Below the pieces are notes generated by a model, which did no database searches, was not told where the DNA came from, and saw only the letters and a program-made list of their open reading frames with translations. The position numbers and the translations under genes are program-made. A DNA stretch of 24,662 bases, taken from an uncultured Peptococcaceae bacterium (GTDB lineage Bacteria > Bacillota > Peptococcia > Peptococcales > Peptococcaceae). This document shows positions 5,833 to 14,267 of this stretch, piece after piece. Every line of letters begins with the position of its first letter. Within the stretch, counting starts at the first letter, position 1. The stretch lies in the NCBI GenBank assembly GCA_934229395.1, contig CAKQDL010000028.1:1-24662 (forward strand). Reading direction: 5' to 3'.

Positions 5833-8800
5833 TTACATATTTTTAAAGTCCACCAAGATGGTGTTGTGTTGGTTGTAGTTGCTGCCGATGCTATCAATGA
5901 GGGCATTGGCTGTGTCGATGGCGGTCATGGTTGGGATACCCAAGGTAACGGCCTTGCGACGGAAGATAACAGAGTCACGCTGTGGATTGCGGCCCTTTTT
6001 GGAGGTGGAGATGATGTAGTCAATCTTGCCACTTTCAATGAGCTCCGTGGCGTTGAAGCTGTTGCTTTCGTGAATCTTGTTGAGCTGTACCACGTCGATG
6101 TTAGGATCTGCAGCTTCGATGGCTTCGGCAGTGCCCTTGGTGGCAAAGATTTCAAATCCTTGATAGTAGAACTTCTTGGCAATGTCGGCAATTTCTGCCT
6201 TGTCCTGGTCGCGTACAGAGATAAACACGCCGCCTTCGCGCTTGAGGGAGTAGCCGGCAGCTACAAGGCCCTTGTAGAGCGCTTCGAGGGTGGTTTCACC
6301 AATACCCAAAACTTCACCAGTGGATTTCATTTCAGGCCCGAGCTGGGTATCTACATTGGCGAGCTTTTCAAAGGAGAATACAGGCACCTTCACAGCCACA
6401 TACTTGCTGGCAGGATAGAGGCCAGTGCCATAGCCCAAGTCCTTGAGGCTTTCGCCAAGGCTTGCGCGGGTAGCGAGGTCAATCATAGGCACGCCAGTCA
6501 CCTTGCTGATGTATGGCACGGTACGGGAGGCACGAGGGTTGACTTCAATCACATAAAGCTCTTCATCGTGGACAATGTATTGGATGTTGGTAAGACCAAT
6601 AGCGCCCAAGCCCTTGCAAAGTGCCTTGGTGTGGTTGATGATTTTTTCTTCCATGCGCTTGGAAATGTGTGGCGCAGGGTAAACGGCAATGGAGTCACCA
6701 GAGTGGATACCAGTGCGTTCAATGTGTTCCAAAATACCAGGAATCAAGATGTCTTCGCCGTCGGTGATGGCGTCGATTTCAATTTCGATACCGTTTAGGT
6801 ATTTGTCGATGAGGATTGGGTTGTGCTCATCGTTGGCAGCAATAATAACCTTCATATATTCTTGAATGTCATCATCGCCAAAGGCAATAATCATGTTTTG
6901 CCCGCCCAAGACGTAGCTAGGGCGCATAAGCACAGGGTAGCCAATCTCGTTGGCCACGTGGAGGGCTTCCTCTTCGGTGAATACGGTTTGGCCAGCAGGA
7001 CGCTTAATCTTGAGGGCGGTAAGAAGCTCGTCAAAACGTTCGCGGTCTTCGGCGGCGTCAATACCTTCGGCAGAGGTGCCAATGATTTTCACGCCGTGCT
7101 TTGCCAAGTCGGCAGTGAGCTTGATGGCTGTTTGGCCACCGTAAGCCACAACCACGCCGTAAGGCTTTTCGAGGTCAATGATAGGCTTTACATCTTCCCA
7201 GGTTACAGGTTCAAAATAAAGTCTGTCGGCGGTGTCAAAGTCGGTAGAAACAGTTTCTGGGTTGTTGTTGATGGTGATAACTTCATAGCCCAATTGCTTG
7301 AGCGCCCACACAGAGTGTACACTGGAGTAGTCAAATTCAATACCTTGACCAATGCGGATAGGGCCGGAACCAAATACAATCACGCGCTTTTTGTCGGACT
7401 TGGCAATTGGTTCGAGGGCTTCGTTTTCTGCACCTTCTTCAGGGGTCTTGATGACAGAGTAGAAGTAAGGGGTAGCAGCAGAAAATTCACCGGCACAGGT
7501 ATCAACCATCTTATAGATTGGTTCAATATGGGTAGGCATGGCATGGCCGGAAAGGGCTTCCATGGTTTTGTCGGTAAAGCCGAGCTTTTTGCCGTGGATG
7601 TAGTCTTCCACGCTGATTGGCGCTTCGCTAGCCACAAGAAGCTTTTCAAAGTCAGCGAGCTTCACAAGCTTATAAAGGAACCATTCATCAATCATGGTAA
7701 TGGCGTGCACTTCATCCACGCTCATGCCACGGTAGAGGCCTTCGTACACGCTAAAGAGACGGAGGTCGCTAGGGTGTGCCATAAGGGTTTTGATTTCTTC
7801 AAGGTCGAGGCTCTTGTAATCGTTGTAGCGGAGGGTGTCCTGCTTAATTTCAGCACCACGCACCGCCTTCATCAGACCCATTTCGAAGGTATCGGCAATG
7901 GCCATAACTTCACCGGTGGCCTTCATTTGGGTTCCAAGGTCGCGCTTGGCGTAGATGAATTTGTCAAACGGCCATTTTGGGAACTTGACAGCCACATAGT
8001 CGAGGGCTGGCTCGAAGGAAGCATAGGTTTTGCCGGTAACAACGTTTGGAATTTCGTCTAGGGTGTAGCCCAAAGCAATCTTGGTTGCAATCTTTGCAAT
8101 AGGATAGCCAGTGGCCTTCGATGCCAAGGCAGAAGAACGGGACACACGAGGGTTTACCTCGATAACGGCATATTCAAAGCTTTCAGGATGGAGGGCAAAT
8201 TGCACGTTGCAGCCACCTTCAACGCCCAAGGAGTTGATGATTTTGAGGGCTGCAGAGCGGAGCATTTGGTATTCCTTATCTGCCAAAGTCACAGCAGGCG
8301 CAATAACCACAGAGTCACCAGTGTGAACGCCAACTGGGTCAAAGTTTTCCATGGAGCAGACGGTGATGGTGTTGCCCTTCGCGTCGCGGATAACTTCAAA
8401 TTCCACTTCCTTCCAGCCACTGATGCATTTTTCAACCAAGATTTGGTGAATAGGGCTGGCTGTAAGGCCGTTGTTGGAGGTTTGCTTTAATTCCTCTGGG
8501 GTTTCGCAAATACCGCCGCCGCTGCCGCCTAGGGTAAAGGCTGGACGTACAATGACAGGGTAGCCGATTTCTTGGGCATAAGCCATGGCAGATGGGGTAT
8601 CAGTGACAACCTTAGAAGCAATGGTAGGTTGGCCAATGGATTCCATGGTATCCTTAAACATTTGACGGTCTTCGGCCTTGTCGATGGTGTCAGGATCGGC
8701 ACCAAGGAGTTTCACATTGTGACGGGCCAAGAAGCCTTCGCGTGCAAGCTGCATAGAAAGGGTAAGACCCGTTTGCCCACCCAAGGTAGAAAGAATGGAG

Positions 8801-9051
8801 TCTGGCTTTTCTTTTTTAATAACGCGTTTGACGGTTTCGAGGGTGAGTGGCTCAATATATACATGGTTGGCCATTGCCTCGTCGGTCATAATGGTCGCAG
8901 GATTGGAGTTAATAAGAACAATATCAATATTGTTTTCTTTAAGGGCTTGGCAAGCCTGGGTACCGGCGTAGTCAAACTCAGCAGCCTGGCCAATAATGAT
9001 AGGACCAGAACCAATAACAAGAACTTTTTTAATCTCTGGATTTAGTGGCAT
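5833..9051 (-). CDS. carB: carbamoyl phosphate synthase large subunit
   Basis: Makes carbamoyl phosphate from bicarbonate, two ATP and ammonia delivered from CarA, for pyrimidine and arginine synthesis. Its 1072 residues are the full family length. The two homologous halves each open with a pre-ATP-grasp motif: VLVIGSGPIIIGQAAEFDY near 10 and VIVFGSGPIRIGQGIEFDY near 560. ATP-grasp glycine loops are RPAFTLGGSGGG and RPSYVLGGQ. EVNPRVSRSSAL and EVNPRASRTVP are the metal-binding ends of each half. The last 140 residues are the MGS-like allosteric domain, which may bind UMP or IMP. The start ATG lies 3 bases after the carA stop, indicating one mRNA and likely translational coupling. Confidence 0.98.
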   Translation of the reverse strand: MPLNPEIKKVLVIGSGPIIIGQAAEFDYAGTQACQALKENNIDIVLINSNPATIMTDEAMANHVYIEPLTLETVKRVIKKEKPDSILSTLGGQTGLTLSMQLAREGFLARHNVKLLGADPDTIDKAEDRQMFKDTMESIGQPTIASKVVTDTPSAMAYAQEIGYPVIVRPAFTLGGSGGGICETPEELKQTSNNGLTASPIHQILVEKCISGWKEVEFEVIRDAKGNTITVCSMENFDPVGVHTGDSVVIAPAVTLADKEYQMLRSAALKIINSLGVEGGCNVQFALHPESFEYAVIEVNPRVSRSSALASKATGYPIAKIATKIALGYTLDEIPNVVTGKTYASFEPALDYVAVKFPKWPFDKFIYAKRDLGTQMKATGEVMAIADTFEMGLMKAVRGAEIKQDTLRYNDYKSLDLEEIKTLMAHPSDLRLFSVYEGLYRGMSVDEVHAITMIDEWFLYKLVKLADFEKLLVASEAPISVEDYIHGKKLGFTDKTMEALSGHAMPTHIEPIYKMVDTCAGEFSAATPYFYSVIKTPEEGAENEALEPIAKSDKKRVIVFGSGPIRIGQGIEFDYSSVHSVWALKQLGYEVITINNNPETVSTDFDTADRLYFEPVTWEDVKPIIDLEKPYGVVVAYGGQTAIKLTADLAKHGVKIIGTSAEGIDAAEDRERFDELLTALKIKRPAGQTVFTEEEALHVANEIGYPVLMRPSYVLGGQNMIIAFGDDDIQEYMKVIIAANDEHNPILIDKYLNGIEIEIDAITDGEDILIPGILEHIERTGIHSGDSIAVYPAPHISKRMEEKIINHTKALCKGLGAIGLTNIQYIVHDEELYVIEVNPRASRTVPYISKVTGVPMIDLATRASLGESLKDLGYGTGLYPASKYVAVKVPVFSFEKLANVDTQLGPEMKSTGEVLGIGETTLEALYKGLVAAGYSLKREGGVFISVRDQDKAEIADIAKKFYYQGFEIFATKGTAEAIEAADPNIDVVQLNKIHESNSFNATELIESGKIDYIISTSKKGRNPQRDSVIFRRKAVTLGIPTMTAIDTANALIDSIGSNYNQHNTILVDFKNM

Positions 9052-9054
9052 AAA

Positions 9055-10125
9055 TTAAACCTCCATCATATCAAAGAAACGGTCAAAGAGATAAGCAGTG
9101 TCTTTTGGTCCGCCGCAGGCTTCTGGGTGGAATTGTACAGAGAAGGTCGGTTCATTTACATAATCGATACCTTCGCAGGTGCCATCGTTGGAGTTGACAA
9201 AACGTTCCTTGGCAACGTTGGCGTCAATGGTGGAAGGGTCCACCGCATAGCCGTGGTTTTGGCTGGTGATAAAAATGCGGTCTGTAACAAGGTCGCGTGC
9301 AGGCTGGTTGGCACCACGGTGGCCATACTTGAGCTTAAAGGTCTTAAAACCATGGCTAAGGGCCAAAAGCTGGTGACCTAGGCAAATGCCAAAGGTAGGG
9401 AGCTTGTGTGCGCTAAGCTTTTTGAGCTCAGCGATAACGCCTTGTGCTTCTTCAGGGTCGCCAGGGCCGTTGGAAAGCATGATGGCATCTGGCTTTTGGG
9501 CCAGGATTTCTTCGCAAGTAGAATGGGAAGGCATACGTATCACCGTAGCGCCACGTTTTAAAAGCTCGCGCTCGATGTTGTCCTTCGCGCCAAAGTCCCA
9601 AAGCACCACGCGTGGGCCCTTGGTGGTAGATGGCGTCACCTTTGTGCCAGAAATGGTCACAGAAGGCACCGCATCTCTAATGAAGAATTCCTTGAGGCCT
9701 TCAGCGTTTGCCTTGCTTTCATCTGTTGTAAGCACAGCGTTCATAACGCCGTGTTCGCGAATGCGCTTGGTAAGGGCGCGGGTGTCAATGCCATAAAGAC
9801 CAACCACACCTTCGCTTGCTAGATAAGCGTCCAAGGTAGAGCTGCCGCGGAAGTTGGATGGATGATCGCATGGATCTTGCACAATGTAACCGCGAAGCGC
9901 AGGGCGTTGAGATTCAAAATCCTCGCGGATGATACCGTAATTACCAATTAATGGAAAAGTTTGGAGAACGATTTGGCCATAGTAGCTTGGGTCGGTTAGG
10001 GTTTCCAGGTAGCCAGTCATAGCAGTAGTGAATACAAGCTCAGCAACGACAGTGCCTTCAGCGCCAAAAGACGTGCCCTGCAAAATAGTGCCGTCTTCGA
10101 GGCATAAGTATGCTTTTTTTCTCAA
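9055..10125 (-). CDS. carA: carbamoyl phosphate synthase small subunit (glutaminase)
   Basis: Hydrolyses glutamine and channels ammonia to CarB. 356 residues, normal length. An N-terminal CarA-specific domain (about 1-150) precedes the class I glutamine amidotransferase domain, with nucleophile Cys248 in GICLGHQ and His333/Glu335 in QFHPEA. LSNGPGDP at 217-224 is the oxyanion region. The start codon is TTG at 10125: no in-frame ATG is near, the reading starts exactly at the usual (M)RKKAYLCLEDG, and AGGAG lies 10 bases upstream. The rare start may lower CarA synthesis relative to CarB. It is first gene of the carAB operon, with its own promoter downstream of the radical-SAM gene. Confidence 0.97.
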   Translation of the reverse strand: MRKKAYLCLEDGTILQGTSFGAEGTVVAELVFTTAMTGYLETLTDPSYYGQIVLQTFPLIGNYGIIREDFESQRPALRGYIVQDPCDHPSNFRGSSTLDAYLASEGVVGLYGIDTRALTKRIREHGVMNAVLTTDESKANAEGLKEFFIRDAVPSVTISGTKVTPSTTKGPRVVLWDFGAKDNIERELLKRGATVIRMPSHSTCEEILAQKPDAIMLSNGPGDPEEAQGVIAELKKLSAHKLPTFGICLGHQLLALSHGFKTFKLKYGHRGANQPARDLVTDRIFITSQNHGYAVDPSTIDANVAKERFVNSNDGTCEGIDYVNEPTFSVQFHPEACGGPKDTAYLFDRFFDMMEV

Positions 10126-10196
10126 TAGAATCGAGCTCCTTTACTAATAATTATTCATGAGAGGTACGCGATGATTTGTTTTTTTTCATCCTTTGA

Positions 10197-10224
10197 ATTA
10201 TACTCCAAGCGCGACAAAATGCAA
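10197..10224 (-). promoter_or_regulatory. carAB promoter
   Basis: On the minus strand: TTGCAT (10224-10219), 16-base spacer, TATAAT (10202-10197). It lies about 70 bases before the carA start. No PyrR-type attenuator or other terminator is visible in the leader. Confidence 0.65.
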
Positions 10225-10262
10225 ATAAAAAATGCGCTAAAAGCCAAAAAAACCGTGAAATT

Positions 10263-10982
10263 TTAACCCACGCCGAAATCTGTGTTGTTTAAAAGTATGT
10301 CAACGCGTGGATTGTTTACAACACTAGGATAAATGTCGGAAATGAATAAATTTACAGTGCTTTCATCTCTTTTTACACTAGAACCGTTATCAATCATAAT
10401 ATTGATGCAAATGCGCTCAAAATGCGCCAGCCCCGTTTCAACATCGTGCTGCATTTGCGCAAGACTTTCGCCCTCCACGCCAAAGAGCAGGCAGCATTCG
10501 TCAAAATAGCGCGCCATCTCTGACGGCGGCGTGTCGCGCGGGATGCCCTTGTCGAAGATATCCTCGCGGAAATCGCCGTCAAAGGTTTCAATGCCGCCCT
10601 TGACCTTGAGCGCAATACCGTTTTCCGCCATGCGCGCACGGAAAGGTGCAATAGCGGCGCGGTCCGTCCAGTGGCACTCCACGTGCACGCGGTGGATGTT
10701 TTTTTCTTTGCAAATAGCAATCACGCGCGAGAGTGTGGCCTCGCTGAGGTCGCAAAACGAGCCAGAATTGATGACCTCCAGCACGCCTGTGCGCCCCGTT
10801 ACGTGAGCGAGCACCTCAAAATTGAGCGTATCGTTGGCAGCTTGGTCGTGCGAAAAATCCAAATGATAATTGCAAAAACGGCAACGACGCCAACGGCAGC
10901 CGCTCCCGCGCAAAAGCACAATCTCCCGCGGGTTCTTGTCCTCAATAAAGCTATAACGTTCAGATGGATGCGGATTAGACAT
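10263..10982 (-). CDS. small radical-SAM-like Fe-S protein, function unknown
   Basis: 239 residues. The N-terminal cluster motif is GSGCRWRRCRFCNY, with Cys29, Cys34 and Cys37. The spacing is CX4CX2C rather than the usual CX3CX2C, but the following aromatic residue, the NSGSF stretch at about 92-96 (GGE-like position) and the barrel-type alternation agree with a radical S-adenosylmethionine enzyme. It resembles the small Fe-S oxidoreductases annotated only as radical SAM protein in Bacillota and archaea, some linked to tRNA modification; I cannot assign a substrate. There is no extra C-terminal cluster or B12 domain. GAGGAGG lies 5 bases before the ATG. It is upstream of carA on the same strand, but a separate carA promoter lies between. 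Confidence 0.7.
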   Translation of the reverse strand: MSNPHPSERYSFIEDKNPREIVLLRGSGCRWRRCRFCNYHLDFSHDQAANDTLNFEVLAHVTGRTGVLEVINSGSFCDLSEATLSRVIAICKEKNIHRVHVECHWTDRAAIAPFRARMAENGIALKVKGGIETFDGDFREDIFDKGIPRDTPPSEMARYFDECCLLFGVEGESLAQMQHDVETGLAHFERICINIMIDNGSSVKRDESTVNLFISDIYPSVVNNPRVDILLNNTDFGVG

Positions 10983-11645
10983 AATAACCTCCTCATTTAA
11001 CTTACCCTAACTATAATCCACCACCACGCGTTGTGCAAGGCTGCGAGCGTTTTTTATCTGCGTAGTCTGGGCAATGTTTTGGTGCAAAATTGGGACTGTC
11101 GTACTATGATGAGCAGGAAAGAATCGTCATATGCGACCGATGCGACTGAAACTGCGAACATTGCGTCAGAAACTGCGACTAAAATTGATGAGAGGGAGCA
11201 AAAGTTCAGATGAGGGCATAGTTTTGCCACACCAAGCCATGATGACACTAAGCCGTCGTGGCATTTCTTATTTGCACGCATTTCTAGAAGAGAAAAGTGT
11301 ACAAGCCCAGCAAAAATCTCTTCTGGAATGAGCGCCACTGAAATTTTTCGCTCGCGGCTATTGGTGGATAGTTTTGGGTGGATGGCGCTTATGGAATGTG
11401 TTTAAACAAATAATGCCTATTGTCTCTTTATTATTTCCTAAAAGATATGGTACAATATTGTAAATGGTTAACAAGTTGCATTTGTTGGCCGGCATCCGCG
11501 GATGGGTCTTGGAGAATGGTCAAAAGTTGGTGACAATTTTTAATTCCTTGCAGTTTTGGTCATTATTTATATACCTTATTCAAGAAAAATGTGTTATCAT
11601 GTATAGAAAAAGTAACTCAAATGTGTTATCTAGGAGGAATTATCC
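10983..11645. other. gene-poor region, 660 bp
   Basis: No gene can be called with confidence. It contains a 21-bp-period repeat (11132-11178), a long hairpin (11282-11293 with 11317-11328, TTCTAGAAGAGA/TCTCTTCTGGAA, one G-T wobble) and several weak promoter-like sites upstream of the small gene at 11646, such as TACAAT near 11451. A plus-strand 61-codon frame at 11464 has no ribosome site and is probably chance. Confidence 0.45.
11106..11331 (+). pseudogene. possible small frameshifted coding segment
   Basis: From ATG 11106 or 11109 a 35-codon frame ending at 11213 reads SSYATDATETANIASETATK, with alanine or isoleucine at heptad a/d positions (an alanine coiled coil). After its stop, the +1 frame continues with MMTLSRRGISYLHAFLEEK to 11331, also protein-like. 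One inserted base would explain this, but there is no strong ribosome site and no recognised homology. The repeat gives regular patterns in more than one frame, so this is tentative. Confidence 0.2.
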
Positions 11646-11993
11646 ATGAAGAAGAGAAATCTATTATTTGGCGCAGTTGCTGCTGTTGCAGGTGCTGCTG
11701 CATATCAAAACCGCGACGTATTGGCTGCTGCTGCCAAGCTTGAAAAAATCCAAGGCGATTTGTTTGCACGCGTTGCCAACACTGGCGAAAAGGCGCAATA
11801 CCTTTGCAAGAACGATGCACAATCTGAAGAACTCTTCAAGGATTGGATTGCCTACAATGGCTGGCAAACTGCTGAACGCGTTGGCGAAGGCTTCTTCTAT
11901 ATTAACGCTGAAGGTGCTACCTTGACTGTTGAACGCGAAACCGTATGTGGTGGTCGTTACATTCTTTGGACTGCTTCTGCATCTATTGAATAA
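11646..11993 (+). CDS. small membrane-anchored or secreted protein, unknown function
   Basis: 115 residues, not recognised. The N-terminus (MKKRNLLFGAVAAVAGAAAY) is a positively charged start plus a short alanine-rich hydrophobic stretch, so a signal peptide or single membrane anchor is likely. The remaining ~90 residues are soluble, acidic, with two cysteines (LCKNDA and VCGGRY) and aromatic residues, suggesting a small folded domain. AGGAGG is 7-8 bases before the ATG. Its stop is 19 bases before the rapZ start, so it may be read with rapZ-yvcK-whiA. Codon use is richer in GAA and CAA than those genes, hinting at separate or higher expression. Confidence 0.75.
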   Translation: MKKRNLLFGAVAAVAGAAAYQNRDVLAAAAKLEKIQGDLFARVANTGEKAQYLCKNDAQSEELFKDWIAYNGWQTAERVGEGFFYINAEGATLTVERETVCGGRYILWTASASIE

Positions 11994-12012
11994 TTTTTAG
12001 GAAGTGTTTAAA

Positions 12013-12882
12013 ATGGGCGCTTTATTGCCGAGTGAGGAAAAGCGTTTTGTGATTATCACGGGTTTGTCGGGAGCTGGCAAGAGCTCGGCCTGCGATTATT
12101 TTGAGGATATGGGCTATTTTTGTGTGGACAATTTGCCTGCGCCTCTTATTAGCACCCTAGCAGACCTGGTGGTACAAGCCGAAAACAGCATTCACAAGAT
12201 TTGTCTTGTGGTGGATATGCGCGGGGGGCAGTTTATCAGCGCGATTGATGAACAGTTGGAGCTTCTGCGCCGCATGGGCTTAGACTACACAATTATTTAT
12301 TTGGAAGCAAGCGACGATGTTCTTGTGAACCGTTTTAAGGAAACAAGACGTCAGCATCCACTGAGCCAGGATGGCTCTATTTTGGATGGCATCAAACGTG
12401 AACACGAGGCACTTAAGCGTATTCGCGACATTTCTACGATTTCTATCGACACATCCTCTATGACGACTTCGGAGCTCAAAAAGGTGCTCAGCGAGCGCTG
12501 GGATTCTGAAAAGGAGGATATTCAAGTCAATATCCAATCCTTTGGCTTTAAATACGGCATTCCTATTGATGCCGATATTGTGATGGATGTGCGTTTTTTA
12601 AAAAATCCTTTTTATGAACCTGCCTTGCGCCCGCTTACTGGGCGTAATCAGGAGGTTCGTGATTATGTATTTGCTAGTGATGAGGCTAAGCACTTTTTAG
12701 AAAGCTACTGCAACCTTATGCGCGAGGTGCTGCCGCAGTATGTGGCGGCGGGCCGTGTGGATTTGAACATTGCGATTGGTTGCACGGGCGGGCAGCACAG
12801 AAGCATTTCTGTGGCTGTGGAGCTTGCCGATAATCTCAAAAAAGCGGGCTATAATGTGCGCTTGAAGCATCGTGATCACTAA
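12013..12882 (+). CDS. rapZ: RNase adapter / nucleotide-binding protein RapZ (YvcJ)
   Basis: P-loop NTPase of the RapZ/YvcJ family, about 289 residues. In E. coli RapZ senses glucosamine-6-phosphate and directs sRNA processing that sets GlmS levels; in Bacillus YvcJ has GTPase activity and affects competence. Walker A is ITGLSGAGKSSA near residue 16-27, followed by DMGYFCVDNLP. The C-terminal domain has the diagnostic RPLTGRNQEV and GCTGGQHRS motifs. A GTG start at 12004 is in frame, but I prefer ATG 12013: AGGAAG ends 8 bases before it and the N-terminus then matches the family. It is followed by yvcK after 14 bases. Confidence 0.93.
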   Translation: MGALLPSEEKRFVIITGLSGAGKSSACDYFEDMGYFCVDNLPAPLISTLADLVVQAENSIHKICLVVDMRGGQFISAIDEQLELLRRMGLDYTIIYLEASDDVLVNRFKETRRQHPLSQDGSILDGIKREHEALKRIRDISTISIDTSSMTTSELKKVLSERWDSEKEDIQVNIQSFGFKYGIPIDADIVMDVRFLKNPFYEPALRPLTGRNQEVRDYVFASDEAKHFLESYCNLMREVLPQYVAAGRVDLNIAIGCTGGQHRSISVAVELADNLKKAGYNVRLKHRDH

Positions 12883-12896
12883 TTGGAGCTGATCGA

Positions 12897-14267
12897 TTGA
12901 AACTGAAGCCTAACTTGCGGCGTTGGTATTCCCCGGGGTTGGGACTCAAACGCTGGGCGGTATTGGGCGGCGTGTCTATAGCGATGGTCATTATTGGCCT
13001 GTGGTCTATGGTCAACAACCAATACGCCAAGGATATTGTAGTTGGATTCGTTAATTTTTTACAGAGAAGCATACCAGACCTGTCCGTTGGGCAAGGTCTG
13101 GTTTGTGCTGTTTTTGGGGGTGTTGTGGCGTATCTTTCGATTACGCTCTTCCGCAAACAGTACCAAACGATTACCCAGGGCAGCACGGGGCAGTCGCAGT
13201 TTGACGCCTATTATCAGGACTCGCTTTTGGCCAGTGGGCCAAAGATTGTGGTCATTGGCGGTGGCACGGGGCTTTCTGTGCTCCTAAAGGGCCTCAAGCA
13301 CTATACATCCAATATTACGGCGGCTGTGAGTGTGGGCGATGATGGCGGCAGTAGTGGCCGTTTGCGCAAGGAGTTTGGTGTGGTGCCGGTGGGCGATATT
13401 CGCGCCTGCATTGTGGCTCTAGCCGATGAGGAAGACGTGATGGAAAAGGTGTTCAATTATCGTTTTTCTCGTGGCGAGGGGCTCAAGGGGCACAGCCTGG
13501 GCAATTTGCTCTTGGTGGCCCTTACAAACATAAGCGGCAATTTTCAGGATGCTGTGGCCAATGCCGACCAAATTCTCCATATTAACGGCCGTGTGCTGCC
13601 GATTACCACAGAGCCTTTGGAGCTTTGTGCGGAGCTTGCTAGTGGCGAGTATGTGCGTGGCGAGTGCAAAATTGGCGAATGCGAGGAGCAAATTGAACAT
13701 ATGTATATCGACCCGCCTTATGCGGAGGTGCTACCACAGGTGCTCGATGCCATCGCTGAGGCCGATGCGGTGATTTTGGGGCCGGGGAGCCTCTACACAT
13801 CTATTATGCCGAATCTTTGCGTGCACCAGGTGGTGGATGCCATTAAGGAAAGCGAATGCAAAACCTTTTATGTGTGCAACGTGACCCAGCAGCCTGGCGA
13901 AACCACGGGCTACACGGCGGCGGACCATTTGCAGGCCATTTACGACCATTCCTGCTCAGAAATGATTGATTACATGATTGTAGACGATGGCAAGACGGAA
14001 ACGAAGATTCCTCTTGCGGATTTCTTGGTGCAGGCGAGTGAGCGTGTGGTGGTGGATCATGAGCGTTTGGATTCGTTTAATACGGAAATTATCGAAACAA
14101 ACGTGGTCTGCGAGGACAACCCTTACCGCCACGATTCTATGAAATTGGCGCAAACCATCATGAAGGCGATTTATAACGACAAAGATTACAAATTGCGCTA
14201 TGGCTTGGCCAAAACCTGGCTGGATTACCGCCGTTTCCAAAAAATGAAGGAAGGAGAGGAACAATGA
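12897..14267 (+). CDS. yvcK: YvcK/GlmR gluconeogenesis factor (CofD-like), membrane-anchored form
   Basis: A CofD/YvcK-superfamily regulator needed on gluconeogenic carbon sources, acting on cell-wall precursor synthesis via GlmS and binding UDP-GlcNAc in Bacillus and Listeria. The 456 residues exceed the soluble ~320-residue form because two hydrophobic segments (about 20-40 and 64-83) precede the Rossmann-like core, which begins IVVIGGGTGLSVLLKGL near 118 and continues SVGDDGGSSGRLR and GDIRACI. LGPGSLYTSIMPN (about 297-309) and NVTQPGETTGY-type segments are present. The start is TTG at 12897 with GGAG 8 bases upstream; no nearby ATG fits. It overlaps whiA by 4 bases. Confidence 0.93.
   Translation: MKLKPNLRRWYSPGLGLKRWAVLGGVSIAMVIIGLWSMVNNQYAKDIVVGFVNFLQRSIPDLSVGQGLVCAVFGGVVAYLSITLFRKQYQTITQGSTGQSQFDAYYQDSLLASGPKIVVIGGGTGLSVLLKGLKHYTSNITAAVSVGDDGGSSGRLRKEFGVVPVGDIRACIVALADEEDVMEKVFNYRFSRGEGLKGHSLGNLLLVALTNISGNFQDAVANADQILHINGRVLPITTEPLELCAELASGEYVRGECKIGECEEQIEHMYIDPPYAEVLPQVLDAIAEADAVILGPGSLYTSIMPNLCVHQVVDAIKESECKTFYVCNVTQQPGETTGYTAADHLQAIYDHSCSEMIDYMIVDDGKTETKIPLADFLVQASERVVVDHERLDSFNTEIIETNVVCEDNPYRHDSMKLAQTIMKAIYNDKDYKLRYGLAKTWLDYRRFQKMKEGEEQ

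Noticed and set aside
6823..8061. 412-codon plus-strand open frame opposite carB
   Set aside because: Antisense shadow of the conserved CarB reading frame.
11054..11338. 94-codon minus-strand open frame across the heptad repeat
   Set aside because: No ribosome site and no recognised domain; its regular composition is explained by the 21-bp repeat.
12004..12012. GTG start three codons upstream for rapZ
   Set aside because: The AGGAAG ribosome site overlaps this GTG, so ATG 12013 with an 8-base spacing is more likely.
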